The position numbers were made by a program, and so were the translations under genes. Positions 1 through 8,695 of a stretch of DNA of 64,000 nt are shown piece by piece (position 1 is the stretch's first letter; every line of letters begins with the position of its first letter). Source of the DNA: Knufia peltigerae (Eukaryota; Ascomycota; Eurotiomycetes; Chaetothyriales; Trichomeriaceae). The notes beneath the pieces were generated by a model, which saw only the letters and a program-made list of their open reading frames with translations, did no database searches and was not told the DNA's origin. Where the stretch lies: the NCBI GenBank assembly GCA_030247855.1, contig JAPDRN010000057.1, positions 1-64,000 of the forward strand, given 5' to 3'.

Positions 1-470
1 ACGCGTTGTTCCGCGCGTTCTTCGCGCGCGTCAGCGATGAGGATCTGCGCCTGCGCTTCTTCCAGTCGGTCAAGCACTTCAGCCACGAGTTCATCGCCCG
101 CCTGACCCAGCTGGACTACGCGCGCTCGATCGCATTGGTGGCCATTGAGCCGCGCACCGGTGAGATGCTGGGTGCGGTGCGACTGCATGCCGATGCGGAT
201 TATCACCGCGGCGAGTACGGCATCCTGATCCGCTCGGACCTGAAGGGCCATGGCATCGGCTGGCGCCTGATGGCGATCATGATCGAGTACGCCAAGTGGC
301 TGGGCCTGGACGTGGTGGAAGGCCAGGTGCTGCGCGAGAACAGCACCATGCTGGCGATGTGCCAGAGCCTGGGCTTCAAGACCAAACTGGACCCGGACGA
401 CCCGACGGTGATGATGGTGACGCTGCCGGTGCAGCAGGTGGAGGTACCCGAGGTACCGCCGGTGGTGTGA
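1..470 (+). CDS. C-terminal GNAT acetyltransferase domain, 5' end outside the window
   Basis: The reading frame is open to the left edge, so only about the last 155 residues are seen. They form a GNAT domain: a strand-rich core with GEYGILIRSDLKGHGIGWRL as the acetyl-CoA-binding segment, followed by the LRENSTMLAMCQSLGF segment typical of the last helix. The upstream part (FRAFFARVSDEDLRLRFF) is the linker usually found in Pat/YfiQ-type protein lysine acetyltransferases, where an NDP-forming acyl-CoA-synthetase-like region precedes the GNAT domain. That architecture is inferred, because the N-terminal region is missing. The stop is followed 14 bp later by a GTAG palindrome. Confidence 0.8.
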   Translation, partial: ALFRAFFARVSDEDLRLRFFQSVKHFSHEFIARLTQLDYARSIALVAIEPRTGEMLGAVRLHADADYHRGEYGILIRSDLKGHGIGWRLMAIMIEYAKWLGLDVVEGQVLRENSTMLAMCQSLGFKTKLDPDDPTVMMVTLPVQQVEVPEVPPVV

Positions 471-483
471 CCGTCACCCTGAC

Positions 484-506
484 GGTAGCGCCGGGCCATG
501 CCCGGC
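484..506 (+). repeat. GTAG palindrome (REP), gtagcgccgggcc class
   Basis: The stem is gccgggc/gcccggc around a cat/atg loop, with GTAG at the foot. It lies between two convergent genes, where it could act as a stabilising or terminating hairpin. Confidence 0.85.
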
Positions 507-518
507 GGAACATCGGAT

Positions 519-899
519 TCAACGCAGCGGCTCGACCACCACCGCTGTGCCATAGCACAGCACTTCGGTCAGCCCGGTCATCACATCAGTGGCGTCGTAG
601 CGCATGCCGATGACCGCGCTGGCACCCAGCTGCCGCGCGTGCTTGACCATGTCGCGATAGGTTTCCTCGCGCGCCTGCTCGCACAGCTCGGTGTAGATGG
701 TGATGTTGCCGCCGAAGATCGTCTGGATACCGCCGAGGAAGTTGCCCACGATCGAGCGCGAGCGCACGGTGATGCCGCGCACCACGCCCAGGTTGCGGAC
801 GATGCGGTAGCCGGGCAGCTCGAAGGCGGTGGTCACCATCGAATCATCGAAGCGCGCTGCGGAGGTGGTGGGAGTGCCACTGTTGTAGGGATCGGCCAT
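519..899 (-). CDS. YbjQ/UPF0145-family protein
   Basis: This 126-residue protein matches the YbjQ (UPF0145, putative heavy-metal-binding) family. The core begins at VTTAFELPGYRIVRNLGVV and continues with GITVRSRSIVGNFLGGI, the tyrosine/glutamate-rich helix EQAREETYRDMVKHA and GASAVIGMRYD. The family forms small oligomers of uncertain function. I chose ATG 899 (MADPYN). A longer form from 935 would crowd the divergent hydrolase start at 945, and the minimal family length would begin at ATG 839. The gene is convergent with the acetyltransferase-domain gene. Confidence 0.85.
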   Translation of the reverse strand: MADPYNSGTPTTSAARFDDSMVTTAFELPGYRIVRNLGVVRGITVRSRSIVGNFLGGIQTIFGGNITIYTELCEQAREETYRDMVKHARQLGASAVIGMRYDATDVMTGLTEVLCYGTAVVVEPLR

Positions 900-944
900 C
901 GGTGTCTGGTCGTGTTGTGGGTTTGAAGGCGCCACAATACCCGG

Positions 945-1652
945 ATGACCGACCGTATTCCCCTGCTGCTCCTCCCCGGCCTGCTCAACGATGCCGAACT
1001 CTGGCGCGCGCAGCTGGCCGACCTGGCTGATATCGCCGACTGCACCGTGGGCGACCAGACCCGCGGCGAGACCTTGCAGGCCGTTGCCGAGGATGTATTG
1101 GCACAGGCGCCGGAACGGTTTGCGCTGGCCGGTTTCTCACTGGGCGGCTTCGTCGCCCAGCAGATCCTGCGCACCGCGCCGGAGCGCGTGCTGCAGCTGG
1201 CCCTGATCGACACCTCGATCCATGCCGACTCTCCCGAACGTGCCGAACAGCGGCGCAGCCAGCGTGCCAGCGTGCGCCTGCCGGGGAAATTCCATGGCTT
1301 TGGCGATGTGCTGATGCGCAGCTACATCGATGCTTCGCGGCTGGACGACTACGTGCTGGTGCAGCGTGTGCGCGACATGACCGCGCGGTTGGGTGCGGAG
1401 GTATTCCTGCGCCAGAGCGCGCTGGAACGCAGCGACGGCCACGACGTGCTGGCCGGCTACCGCGATCCGCTGCTGATCGTCTGTGGTGCGAACGACCGCA
1501 TCACGCCGTTGGCGGTGAGCGAAGAGATACACGCGCTGGTGCCGCACTCTCAGCTGGTAGTGGTGCCCGATTGTGGGCACCTGGCGCCGATGGAAAAGCC
1601 GGAAGAGGTCAGTGCGGCGATGCGCGGGTGGTTGCTGCAGAGCGAGGGGTGA
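945..1652 (+). CDS. Alpha/beta hydrolase
   Basis: A 235-residue single-domain alpha/beta hydrolase. It starts with the first core strand and oxyanion loop (PLLLLPGLLNDAELW). The nucleophile elbow GFSLGG is near residue 66, the acid is in CGANDRITP, and the catalytic histidine is in PDCGHLAPMEKPEEV close to the C-terminus. There is no signal peptide, so it should be cytosolic. The family covers esterases, lactonases and C-C hydrolases and the substrate cannot be read from the sequence. It is divergent from the YbjQ gene with a short shared promoter gap and is followed by a pair of palindromes. Confidence 0.9.
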   Translation: MTDRIPLLLLPGLLNDAELWRAQLADLADIADCTVGDQTRGETLQAVAEDVLAQAPERFALAGFSLGGFVAQQILRTAPERVLQLALIDTSIHADSPERAEQRRSQRASVRLPGKFHGFGDVLMRSYIDASRLDDYVLVQRVRDMTARLGAEVFLRQSALERSDGHDVLAGYRDPLLIVCGANDRITPLAVSEEIHALVPHSQLVVVPDCGHLAPMEKPEEVSAAMRGWLLQSEG

Positions 1653-1667
1653 ACCCACGCTTCTGAT

Positions 1668-1741
1668 GGGTGCCGACCTTGGTCGGCACGGTGTTTCATC
1701 GATCGACCAGAGGTAAGCGCCGACCAAGGTCGGCATCTACC
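1668..1741. repeat. Pair of GTAG palindromes (gccgacc class)
   Basis: Two inverted copies of tgccgacc-ttggtcggca lie at 1671-1688 and 1719-1734, about 30 bp apart. The second ends in ctac, the complement of GTAG. They separate two convergent genes. Confidence 0.85.
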
Positions 1742-1768
1742 AAAACCTGCCCGTGCCCGACGCTCGGA

Positions 1769-2578
1769 TCAATCCCAGGCCGGCGCAATGCCTTCCGGAT
1801 TGGCCAAGCGATGGCCGCGGTCCAGCTTGGCGATCTGCGCCATGTCGTCCTCGGTCAGGCGGATCGCTGCCGCTTCCAGGTTGCTGGCCAGGTTCTCGCG
1901 CTTGGTCGACGAAGGAATCACCGCGTAGTCCTGCTGCAGCGCCCACGCCAGCGCGATCTGCGCCGGGCTCGCCTGGTGGCGGCCGGCGATGGCCTGGATC
2001 ACCGGGTCCTTGATCACCTCGCCATAGGCCAGGCTCATGTACGCGGTGACGCGGATGCCGTTGTCCTGCAGGAACTTCACCAGCAGGCGGTTCTGCAGGT
2101 ACGGATGGATCTCGACCTGGTTGGTGGCGATCGCATCGGCACCGAGGATCTCAATCGCCTTGCGGGTCTGGGCGATGGTGAAGTTGGAGATGCCAATCTC
2201 GCGGGTCAGCCCCTGCGCCTTGGCTTCAGCCAGGGCAGGCAGGTACTCCTCCATCGGCGTGTCGACCTTGTCGTTCGGCGACGGCCAGTGGATCAGCGCC
2301 AGGTCGACATGGTCGGTGCGCAGCTTTCCCAGGCTGGTGCGCAGGCTCGCCAGCAGTGCGTCGCGCTTGAACTCGGTGATCCACACCTTGGTGGTCAGGT
2401 AGATCTCGTCACGCGGCACGCCCGACTCGGCGATGGCCTGGCCGACCTCGGCTTCGTTGCCGTAGATCTGCGCGGTGTCGATGGCGCGGTAGCCGACGTC
2501 CAGTGCGTTGCGCACCGAGTCGATCACGGTCTGGTCTTTCAGGCGGAAGGTGCCGAGACCGAAAGCGGGGACAGTCAT
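1769..2578 (-). CDS. dkgB: Aldo/keto reductase, DkgB-like
   Basis: A 269-residue NADPH-dependent aldo/keto reductase of the 2,5-diketo-gluconate reductase type. The family tetrad is visible: Asp in DVGYRAIDTAQIYGNE with the catalytic Tyr, Lys in LTTKVW, and His in LALIHWPSP. NADP contacts follow in GISNF, YMSLAYGE and VIPSSTKREN. ATG 2578 was chosen over longer in-frame starts because a GGAG ribosome site lies just upstream and the protein then begins directly at the first strand. It probably reduces methylglyoxal or keto-sugars, as related enzymes do. The symbol is by family resemblance. Confidence 0.85.
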   Translation of the reverse strand: MTVPAFGLGTFRLKDQTVIDSVRNALDVGYRAIDTAQIYGNEAEVGQAIAESGVPRDEIYLTTKVWITEFKRDALLASLRTSLGKLRTDHVDLALIHWPSPNDKVDTPMEEYLPALAEAKAQGLTREIGISNFTIAQTRKAIEILGADAIATNQVEIHPYLQNRLLVKFLQDNGIRVTAYMSLAYGEVIKDPVIQAIAGRHQASPAQIALAWALQQDYAVIPSSTKRENLASNLEAAAIRLTEDDMAQIAKLDRGHRLANPEGIAPAWD

Positions 2579-2663
2579 GGGGAACTCCAAAGCGGGGGAA
2601 GCAGGTGATTGCAGAGGGTAGGGCAGGGGCCGTGTGCATGCCGGCAACGGTGCATTGCGCTCA

Positions 2664-3878
2664 TCAATGCGCCGCCACCGTGATGCCCTCGGCGCGATCA
2701 TCGATGCCGTCGCGACGGTCCAGGCGGCCGCTCAGTACGGTCAGGCCATACGCGCCGACCACCACCAGCGCACCCAGCCACGGCGTATGCATCAGGCCGA
2801 TGTGCTCGACCACCAGGCCGCCCAGCGACGCACCCAGTGCGATGCCAATGTTGAAGGCGGCGATGTTCAGGCCCGAGGCCACATCGGTGGCCTGCGGTGC
2901 GTAGTGCTGTGCCTGCTTGACCACATACACCTGCAGGCCGGGCACGTTGCCGAACGCTACTGCGCCTAATGCCAGTACGGTCAGCAGCATCAGCCAGGTG
3001 TTGTGGGCGGTGAAGGTCATCACCAGCAGCACAACGGCCAGCAGCGCGAAGATGCGCTTCAGCGCGGGCACCGGACCCATGCGGTCGGCCATGCGGCCAC
3101 CCCACAGGTTGCCGATCGCCACCGATACGCCATACACCAGCAGCACCAGGCTGACCGCGTTGGCCGAGAAGCCGGTGACGTCCTGCAGGATCGGCGTCAG
3201 GTAGGTGAAGGACAGGAAGGTGCCGCCGTAGCCGAGTGCGGTGATGGCGTAGACCATCAGCAGGCGCGGCTGCGCAAGCACGCCCAGCTGCTGGCGGAAG
3301 GTGGCCGGCGCGCTCTGCGCCAGGCCGCGCGGCACGAACAGCAGGGCGCCCAGCAGCGCGATCACGCCCAGCCCGGCCACGGCCAGGAACGTAGCGCGCC
3401 AGCCCAGGTGCTGGCCGATGAAGGTGCCCAGCGGCACGCCGGTCACCAGTGCCACGGTCAGGCCGGTGAACATGATGGCGATGGCACTGGCGGCCTTCTC
3501 CTTCGGCACCACCGCGGTGGCGATGATCGAGCCGATCGAGAAGAACACGCCGTGGGCCAGGCCGGTGAGGATGCGGGCGACGATCAGCGAGGTGTAACCC
3601 GGTGCCATCCACGCGATGACGTTGCCGAGGGTGAACAGCACCATCAGCGCCACCAGCAACGTCTTGCGCGGCACACGGCCGGTGAGCGCGGTCAGCACCG
3701 GTGCGCCGACGGCCACGCCGAGGGCATACAGGGAGACCAGCAGACCCGCCGACGGCAGGCTGACCTGCAGGTCGGCGGCGATGGTCGGGATCAGGCCGAC
3801 GATGACGAACTCGGTGGTGCCGATGGCAAAGGCGCCGAGGGTCAGCGCCAGCAGGGCGAGCGGAATGCCACGGATCAT
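2664..3878 (-). CDS. MFS transporter, AraJ/YdhP-type drug or sugar exporter
   Basis: A 404-residue inner-membrane major facilitator with 12 hydrophobic segments. It opens with LALLALTLGAFAIGTTEFVI, the start of the arabinose-efflux/DHA1 subgroup. The intracellular loop GRVPRKT after helix 2 is the usual MFS motif. The alternative upstream start at 3956 would add a polar, non-family extension and overrun the divergent regulator, so ATG 3878 was taken. Proton-driven export of a drug or sugar is inferred from the family. The divergent LysR gene is its likely regulator. Confidence 0.9.
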   Translation of the reverse strand: MIRGIPLALLALTLGAFAIGTTEFVIVGLIPTIAADLQVSLPSAGLLVSLYALGVAVGAPVLTALTGRVPRKTLLVALMVLFTLGNVIAWMAPGYTSLIVARILTGLAHGVFFSIGSIIATAVVPKEKAASAIAIMFTGLTVALVTGVPLGTFIGQHLGWRATFLAVAGLGVIALLGALLFVPRGLAQSAPATFRQQLGVLAQPRLLMVYAITALGYGGTFLSFTYLTPILQDVTGFSANAVSLVLLVYGVSVAIGNLWGGRMADRMGPVPALKRIFALLAVVLLVMTFTAHNTWLMLLTVLALGAVAFGNVPGLQVYVVKQAQHYAPQATDVASGLNIAAFNIGIALGASLGGLVVEHIGLMHTPWLGALVVVGAYGLTVLSGRLDRRDGIDDRAEGITVAAH

Positions 3879-3983
3879 GACAGTGTCCAGAGCGAAGGAA
3901 GGGGCGCAGTGTGCGCGGCCGACCTTTGCCGAAAAACCGGTCTTCACGCCAATCACTCTTGCCTGGTGGTCAATAATGACGGC

Positions 3984-4886
3984 ATGAAAACCACCCTCGA
4001 CGAAATGCAGGCCTTCCTCGCGGTGATCGACAGCGGTTCGATCAGCGCCGCCGCCGAGCAGCTGGGGCAGACGCCTTCAGGCGTGAGCCGCGCGCTGGGC
4101 AGGCTGGAGGACAAGCTGGGCACGACCCTGCTGACCCGTACCACCCGCCGCCTGCACCTGACCGCCGAGGGCGAGGCCTACCTGCGCCATGCCCGGGCGA
4201 TCATCGATGCGGTGGAATCGGCCGAGGAACAGATGGCTGCGCGGCGCGAACGTCCGGCTGGCCGGCTGCGGGTGGATGCGGCGATGCCGTTCGTGCTGCA
4301 CGTGATCGCGCCGTTGGTGGCCGGCTACCGCGCGCGCTACCCGGAGGTGCAGCTGGAGTTGAACAGTTCCGAGCGCTACATCGACCTGCTGGAGCGGCGT
4401 ACCGACCTGGCGATCCGCATCGGCCCGCTGGCCGATTCCACCCTGCATGCACGGCCGCTGGGGCGCTGCCGGCTGCAGCTGCTGGCCAGCCCGGGCTATC
4501 TGGCCACGCACGGCGAGCCGACCAGCGTGGCGGCATTGGGTCAGCACACGCTGCTCGGCTTCAACGAACCGGAGTCATTGAACCGCTGGCCACTGCCGGG
4601 CGATGCCGATGGGCAGCTGCTGGTGCGCCCGGATATCGCGGTGTCCAGCGGCGAGACGCTGCGCACGCTGGCGGTGGAAGGCGTGGGCATCACCTGCCTG
4701 TCCGACTTCGTGACCGAACGTGATCGTGCGGCCGGCACGTTGGTGCCGGTGCTGGCCGCACAGACGCTGGATGTGTACCAGCCGATCCATGCGGTGTACT
4801 ACCGCAACACGGCCGTATCGGCGCGTATCAGCTCGTTCCTAGATTACCTGGGTGAAGCGATGGCTGCATCGGATTACCTGCGCTGA
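3984..4886 (+). CDS. LysR-family transcriptional regulator
   Basis: A 300-residue regulator. The N-terminal winged helix-turn-helix covers residues 1-60 (MQAFLAVIDSGSISAAAEQL, then SGVSRALGRLEDKLGTTLL). The periplasmic-binding-protein-like effector domain runs from about residue 90, with LRVDAAMPFVLHVIAPLVAG and DLAIRIGPLADSTLHARPLG. It is transcribed away from the MFS exporter gene with 105 bp between the start codons. That is the classic arrangement for a LysR protein controlling its neighbour, which remains an inference. A palindrome pair follows the stop. Confidence 0.93.
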   Translation: MKTTLDEMQAFLAVIDSGSISAAAEQLGQTPSGVSRALGRLEDKLGTTLLTRTTRRLHLTAEGEAYLRHARAIIDAVESAEEQMAARRERPAGRLRVDAAMPFVLHVIAPLVAGYRARYPEVQLELNSSERYIDLLERRTDLAIRIGPLADSTLHARPLGRCRLQLLASPGYLATHGEPTSVAALGQHTLLGFNEPESLNRWPLPGDADGQLLVRPDIAVSSGETLRTLAVEGVGITCLSDFVTERDRAAGTLVPVLAAQTLDVYQPIHAVYYRNTAVSARISSFLDYLGEAMAASDYLR

Positions 4887-4899
4887 TGCATTGTGTCGG

Positions 4900-4965
4900 T
4901 TGCCGGCCAGCGGCCGGCACTACCCGTATGCATATTGCCCGGTAGTGCCGGCCGCTGGCCGGCAC
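4900..4965. repeat. Inverted pair of GTAG palindromes (gccggccgctggccggc class)
   Basis: Copies at 4901-4924 and 4941-4965 are in opposite orientation and could fold as one large cruciform. They sit between the convergent LysR and chemoreceptor genes. Confidence 0.88.
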
Positions 4966-4974
4966 ACGACACAA

Positions 4975-7095
4975 TCACGCCGCGTGCGCCAAGGCACCCT
5001 TCGCTGCCGTCGCGGCTCCCAGATCGAACACATCCACCGAGTCGATCAAGCGGTTCGCCTGCTGTTCCAGGCTGCGCGCCGCCGCACTCGCTTCTTCCAC
5101 CAGCGCAGCATTCTGCTGGGTGGTGCCGTCCATCTGGATGATGGTCTGGCTGACCTGCTCGATGCCGGCCGACTGCTCCTGCGAGGCAGCCGAAATCTCA
5201 GCCATGATGTCGGTCACGCGCTGCACCGAAGCGACGATCTCAGCCATGGTGTCGCCGGCCTGGCGCACACGCTGCGCACCGTGGCCCACCTGTTCCACCG
5301 ACGCCTCGATCAGCGATTTGATTTCCTTGGCCGCTGCCGCCGACCGCTGCGCGAGCGTACGCACTTCACTGGCGACCACCGCGAAGCCGCGGCCCTGCTC
5401 ACCGGCACGCGCCGCTTCCACCGCCGCATTCAACGCCAGGATGTTGGTCTGGAATGCGATGCCGTCTATCACACTGATGATGTCGGCGATCTGCCGCGAC
5501 GAGCCTTCGATCGCATCCATCGTCGCCACCACCTGGCCGACCACTTCACCGCCATGCGAGGCCACGCTGTGCGCACCGATCGCCAGCTGGTTGGCCTGCC
5601 GCGCATGCTCGGCGTTCTGGCGCACCGTAGAGGTCAGTTCTTCCATCGATGCGGCGGTTTCTTCCAGGTTCGCCGCCTGCTGTTCGGTGCGGCGTGACAG
5701 ATCGTTGTTGCCGGCGGCAATCTCGGCGGCGGCGGTGTGGATGTTGCCCGAGGCGTGCTTGATGTCGGTGACGATCGTGGCCAGTTGTGCCGCCGTGGTG
5801 TTGGCATCGCCGGCAATGCGGGCGAACACGCCCTGGAAATCGCCGTGCATGCGTGCACCCAGGCGGCCATCGGCAATGGCACGCAGCATCGTCGAGACGT
5901 CGCCGAGGTTGTATTCGGTGGTCTTCATCAACCGGTTCAGGCCCTCGACCATCGCGCGGAAATCATGCTCGAAGCGCGCGCTGTCGCCGCGCTGGCTGAA
6001 GTCGCCTGCGGCAGCGGCTTCGGCCAGGCGGCGGATCTCGCCGTTGATCGCACCGAGGTTGGATTTGACCGCATCCAGCGCCTGGGTGATCACGGCTTTT
6101 TCGCCCGGCAGGCGCTCCATGTCCAGGCTGAGATCGCCCACTGCATAGCGGCCCATGATCGTGATCGCGCGCATTTTCACCTGGATGTGGGCATCGACCA
6201 AGGTGTTGGTGTCGGCCACCATCGTGCCGTAGGCGCCGGGGAAGGCGCTGCTGTCCATGCGGTGGCTGATCGTGCCTGCGTCGTGTGCCCTGGCCATCGC
6301 GGTCTGCGCATCAAGCACACCACGCAGGGTGCTCTGCACGGCCTGCATCGCCTGTGCCAGGCGACCGATCTCGTCGCGGCTGCGCACCTGCACCACGTGG
6401 TCGAGGTCGCCGGCGGCGACCGCACGCGCGGCCGCTTCCACCGCCAGCACCGGCTGCACCACGGCGCGCCGCAGCCACCAGCCAAGGGCGATCAGCAGCA
6501 GCACGGCGGCGCCGATGGTCAGCGCGGCGCACGCCACCAGCACCTGCCGGGAATCCTGCGAACGCGCCGTCACTGCAGCCTCGGCCACCTCGGTGGCACG
6601 CACGCTCAAGGCATCCAGTGCACTGGCCACCGGACGGTCCTTGCCACGCACCAGTGAATCGCCCACCGCAGGGTCGTAGCTGGCGTCAGCGAAGGCCTGC
6701 AACGCCGCGTGGTAGTCCTGCTGCAACTGTGCGTGCAGGCCGGAAAACGCCTGCGCCAGTTCACGCGTGCGCGCATCGGGGCTGGCCGCCAGGCCTTTGG
6801 CCAGTTCGGCGACGAGGCGGCCTTCGCTGTCGAAGGCCTGCAGGTGGTGCTGGCGCAACGCGTCATCGTGACCGCGCAGCAGCACGTTCTTCCATTCCTG
6901 CACCTGCCCGCGGAACTCACGCTGCAGGCGCTCGGCGTCGCGGCTGTGGGCGACCTCCGGAGGGACTTCGGTGGACAGCTTCAACCAGGCCGACGCCAGG
7001 CCCGCCAAGGCGCATACCAGGACAACAGCCAGACCAACAGAAACGGCACCGAGCAGCTTCGACTGCAGCCGCGGCGCATGGGAAGAGGCTTTCAT
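4975..7095 (-). CDS. Methyl-accepting chemotaxis protein
   Basis: A 706-residue chemoreceptor. Membrane helices are at about 14-36 and 185-207, with a mostly helical periplasmic domain of about 150 residues between them. A HAMP domain follows near 209-262, then two further HAMP-like segments (YAVGDLSLDMERLPGEK and AEAAAAGDFSQRGDSARFEH). The cytoplasmic signalling coiled coil carries the conserved tip IDGIAFQTNILALNAAVEAA. No CheB/CheR-tethering pentapeptide is present at the C-terminus (DLGAATAAKGALAHAA). Ligand unknown. It is divergent from the Rrf2 regulator gene. Confidence 0.95.
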   Translation of the reverse strand: MKASSHAPRLQSKLLGAVSVGLAVVLVCALAGLASAWLKLSTEVPPEVAHSRDAERLQREFRGQVQEWKNVLLRGHDDALRQHHLQAFDSEGRLVAELAKGLAASPDARTRELAQAFSGLHAQLQQDYHAALQAFADASYDPAVGDSLVRGKDRPVASALDALSVRATEVAEAAVTARSQDSRQVLVACAALTIGAAVLLLIALGWWLRRAVVQPVLAVEAAARAVAAGDLDHVVQVRSRDEIGRLAQAMQAVQSTLRGVLDAQTAMARAHDAGTISHRMDSSAFPGAYGTMVADTNTLVDAHIQVKMRAITIMGRYAVGDLSLDMERLPGEKAVITQALDAVKSNLGAINGEIRRLAEAAAAGDFSQRGDSARFEHDFRAMVEGLNRLMKTTEYNLGDVSTMLRAIADGRLGARMHGDFQGVFARIAGDANTTAAQLATIVTDIKHASGNIHTAAAEIAAGNNDLSRRTEQQAANLEETAASMEELTSTVRQNAEHARQANQLAIGAHSVASHGGEVVGQVVATMDAIEGSSRQIADIISVIDGIAFQTNILALNAAVEAARAGEQGRGFAVVASEVRTLAQRSAAAAKEIKSLIEASVEQVGHGAQRVRQAGDTMAEIVASVQRVTDIMAEISAASQEQSAGIEQVSQTIIQMDGTTQQNAALVEEASAAARSLEQQANRLIDSVDVFDLGAATAAKGALAHAA

Positions 7096-7208
7096 GGGAC
7101 GGAATCTCGGAAGGGGTGCGATGCGGTATCGACCGTCCTTGATAGCTCTGAAGTGCGATGCGCGTCACATTCCCGTTCTGTTTAAAGATGTGAAGAATGC
7201 GTTTCATA

Positions 7209-7222
7209 GGACAAATGTGTCC
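7209..7222. promoter_or_regulatory. Short inverted repeat upstream of the chemoreceptor and Rrf2 genes
   Basis: ggaca-aatg-tgtcc is a perfect 5-bp-arm inverted repeat about 115 bp upstream of the chemoreceptor start and 57 bp upstream of the Rrf2 start. It could be a second binding site in the shared promoter region. Evidence is weak. Confidence 0.3.
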
Positions 7223-7260
7223 ATATGGAACGAAAGCAGACCCTCGACAGCCGGTTTAAA

Positions 7261-7279
7261 TGTAACTACTGTAGTTACA
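7261..7279. promoter_or_regulatory. Perfect 19-bp palindrome, likely Rrf2 operator
   Basis: TGTAACTACTGTAGTTACA is a perfect inverted repeat with 9-bp arms and a 1-bp centre. Its last base is the A of the Rrf2 start codon. Rrf2-family repressors bind symmetric AT-rich sites of this size, so autorepression by blocking initiation is likely. Its AT content contrasts with the surrounding DNA. Confidence 0.7.
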
Positions 7280-7734
7280 TGAAATCCGCGAACCCGCTTT
7301 CCGACGCTCTGCACGTGATGGCCCATCTGGTCGGCCAGCCCGGGCCGCGAACCTCCGAACAGCTGGCCACCTGCCTGCCGACCCATCCGGTGGTGATCCG
7401 CCGCCTGCTGGCGCAGATGCACAAGGCCGGCCTGGTCCGCAGCACGCGCGGCCACGGTGGTGGCAGCCAGCTCGCCCGCGATGCGGCGACGATCACCCTG
7501 CACGACGTCTACCAGGCCATCGGCGCGCCGCCGATGGTCCAGGTCGGTACCCGCGAAGGCATGGGCGGCTGCCCGATCCAGCAACTGGTCAACCAGGCCC
7601 TGCTGGAGAGTGCCCGCGAAGCGCAGCGCCTGCTCGAGCAGCGGCTGCAGGCAACCACCCTCGACCAGCTCGGCGCAGACTTCGCCCGCCATCTTGCCCA
7701 TCACCGTTCCCTGGAAGGCCACCATGAATCCTGA
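7279..7734 (+). CDS. Rrf2-family transcriptional regulator
   Basis: A 151-residue regulator with a winged helix (LSDALHVMAHLVGQPG, then HPVVIRRLLAQMHKAGLVRS), the RGHGGGSQLAR wing and a dimerisation helix at the C-terminus. It has only two cysteines, near residues 32 and 98. That is not the three-cysteine Fe-S set of IscR or NsrR, so a thiol-based sensor in the style of HypR/YwnA is more likely. ATG 7279 fits the family start. ATG 7225 is possible but would add 18 untypical residues. No Shine-Dalgarno is possible inside the operator palindrome. It overlaps the next gene by 11 bp. Confidence 0.9.
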   Translation: MKSANPLSDALHVMAHLVGQPGPRTSEQLATCLPTHPVVIRRLLAQMHKAGLVRSTRGHGGGSQLARDAATITLHDVYQAIGAPPMVQVGTREGMGGCPIQQLVNQALLESAREAQRLLEQRLQATTLDQLGADFARHLAHHRSLEGHHES

Positions 7735-8629
7735 TGTCCTCATTGTCGGCGGCAGCTACGCCGGCATCGCCGCCGGACTGATCCTGGCGCGCGCGCGTCG
7801 GTCGGTCACGATCATTGACGCGGGTTCGCCGCGAAACCGCTTCGCCAGCCATTCGCACGGCGTGCTGGGCATGGACGGGATCAGTGGCGCCGAGTTGCTG
7901 AAGAACGCGCGCCAGCAGTTGCTGGACTACCCGACCGTGCGCTGGCTGAATGCCGAAGCCGTGCGGGCCACGGCCAGCGCCGATGGTGTGGAGGTGCATA
8001 CCGCCGACGGCCAGGTGCTGACCGCGCGCAAGCTGCTGCTGGCCACCGGCATCGCCGACCAGCTGCCCGAACTGCCCGGCATCGCCGAACGCTGGGGCAG
8101 CACCGTGCTGCATTGCCCGTACTGCCACGGTTACGAAGTGGGCGGCGGTTCGATCGGCCTGCTCGGCGGCCATCCGATGTCGGCCGGCAAGGCGCCGCTG
8201 TTCGCCGATTGGGGCAACGTCACCTTCTTCAGCCAGGGCCTGCCGATCAGCGACGAGGAGCTGGCCGCCATGCAGCAGCGCGGCGTGCAGATCGAAACCA
8301 CGCCGGTGGTGGGCGTGCACGGCGATCAGCCCACCTGGCTGGAGGTCGAACTGGCCGATGGCCGCCGCATCGCCCAGCGTGCGCTGTTCGTGCCTGCCGG
8401 CCAAGCGATGGCCACGCCGCTGGTACAGCAACTGGGCTGCGCGTTGGTGGAAAGTCCGCTGGGCGTGCTGATCGAGGTGGACATGATGAAACAGACCTCG
8501 GTGCCGAACGTCCATGCGGCCGGTGATGCGACCACAGTCGGCAACATCACCCTGGCCATGGCCGAAGGGGTGCGCGCGGGTATCGGCGTGCACCACGCGC
8601 TGGTCGGCGAAGATAGTCTGCCGCGTTGA
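7724..8629 (+). CDS. Thioredoxin-reductase-like FAD/NAD(P) oxidoreductase with a CPYC redox motif
   Basis: A 301-residue flavoprotein. The FAD-binding VLIVGGSYAGIAAGL opens the protein, a redox dithiol CPYCHG sits near residue 131 where thioredoxin reductases have CATC, the NAD(P)-binding GSIGLLGGHPMSAGK follows, and the second FAD motif is VHAAGDATT. The CPYC form is shared with GliT-type dithiol oxidases and related reductases. Its partner may be a small disulfide or thiol compound rather than thioredoxin, which is inference. The start ATG lies inside the Rrf2 gene, so the two are co-transcribed and probably form a redox-response unit. Confidence 0.9.
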   Translation: MNPDVLIVGGSYAGIAAGLILARARRSVTIIDAGSPRNRFASHSHGVLGMDGISGAELLKNARQQLLDYPTVRWLNAEAVRATASADGVEVHTADGQVLTARKLLLATGIADQLPELPGIAERWGSTVLHCPYCHGYEVGGGSIGLLGGHPMSAGKAPLFADWGNVTFFSQGLPISDEELAAMQQRGVQIETTPVVGVHGDQPTWLEVELADGRRIAQRALFVPAGQAMATPLVQQLGCALVESPLGVLIEVDMMKQTSVPNVHAAGDATTVGNITLAMAEGVRAGIGVHHALVGEDSLPR

Positions 8630-8636
8630 GCTGCTG

Positions 8637-8689
8637 CATCCACGCGTGGCGTGGATCTACTGAACGGTGCCGACGTTGGTCGGCACCGT
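8637..8689. repeat. Two GTAG palindromes
   Basis: A tccacgc-gtggcgtggatctac copy at about 8638-8660 is followed by ggtgccgacgttggtcggcacc at 8667-8688, between convergent genes. Confidence 0.82.
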
Positions 8690-8695
8690 CCTTCC

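Noticed and set aside
3003..3983. N-terminal extension in front of the LysR gene
   Set aside because: It reads through the MFS gene in antisense. The LysR helix-turn-helix starts at ATG 3984.
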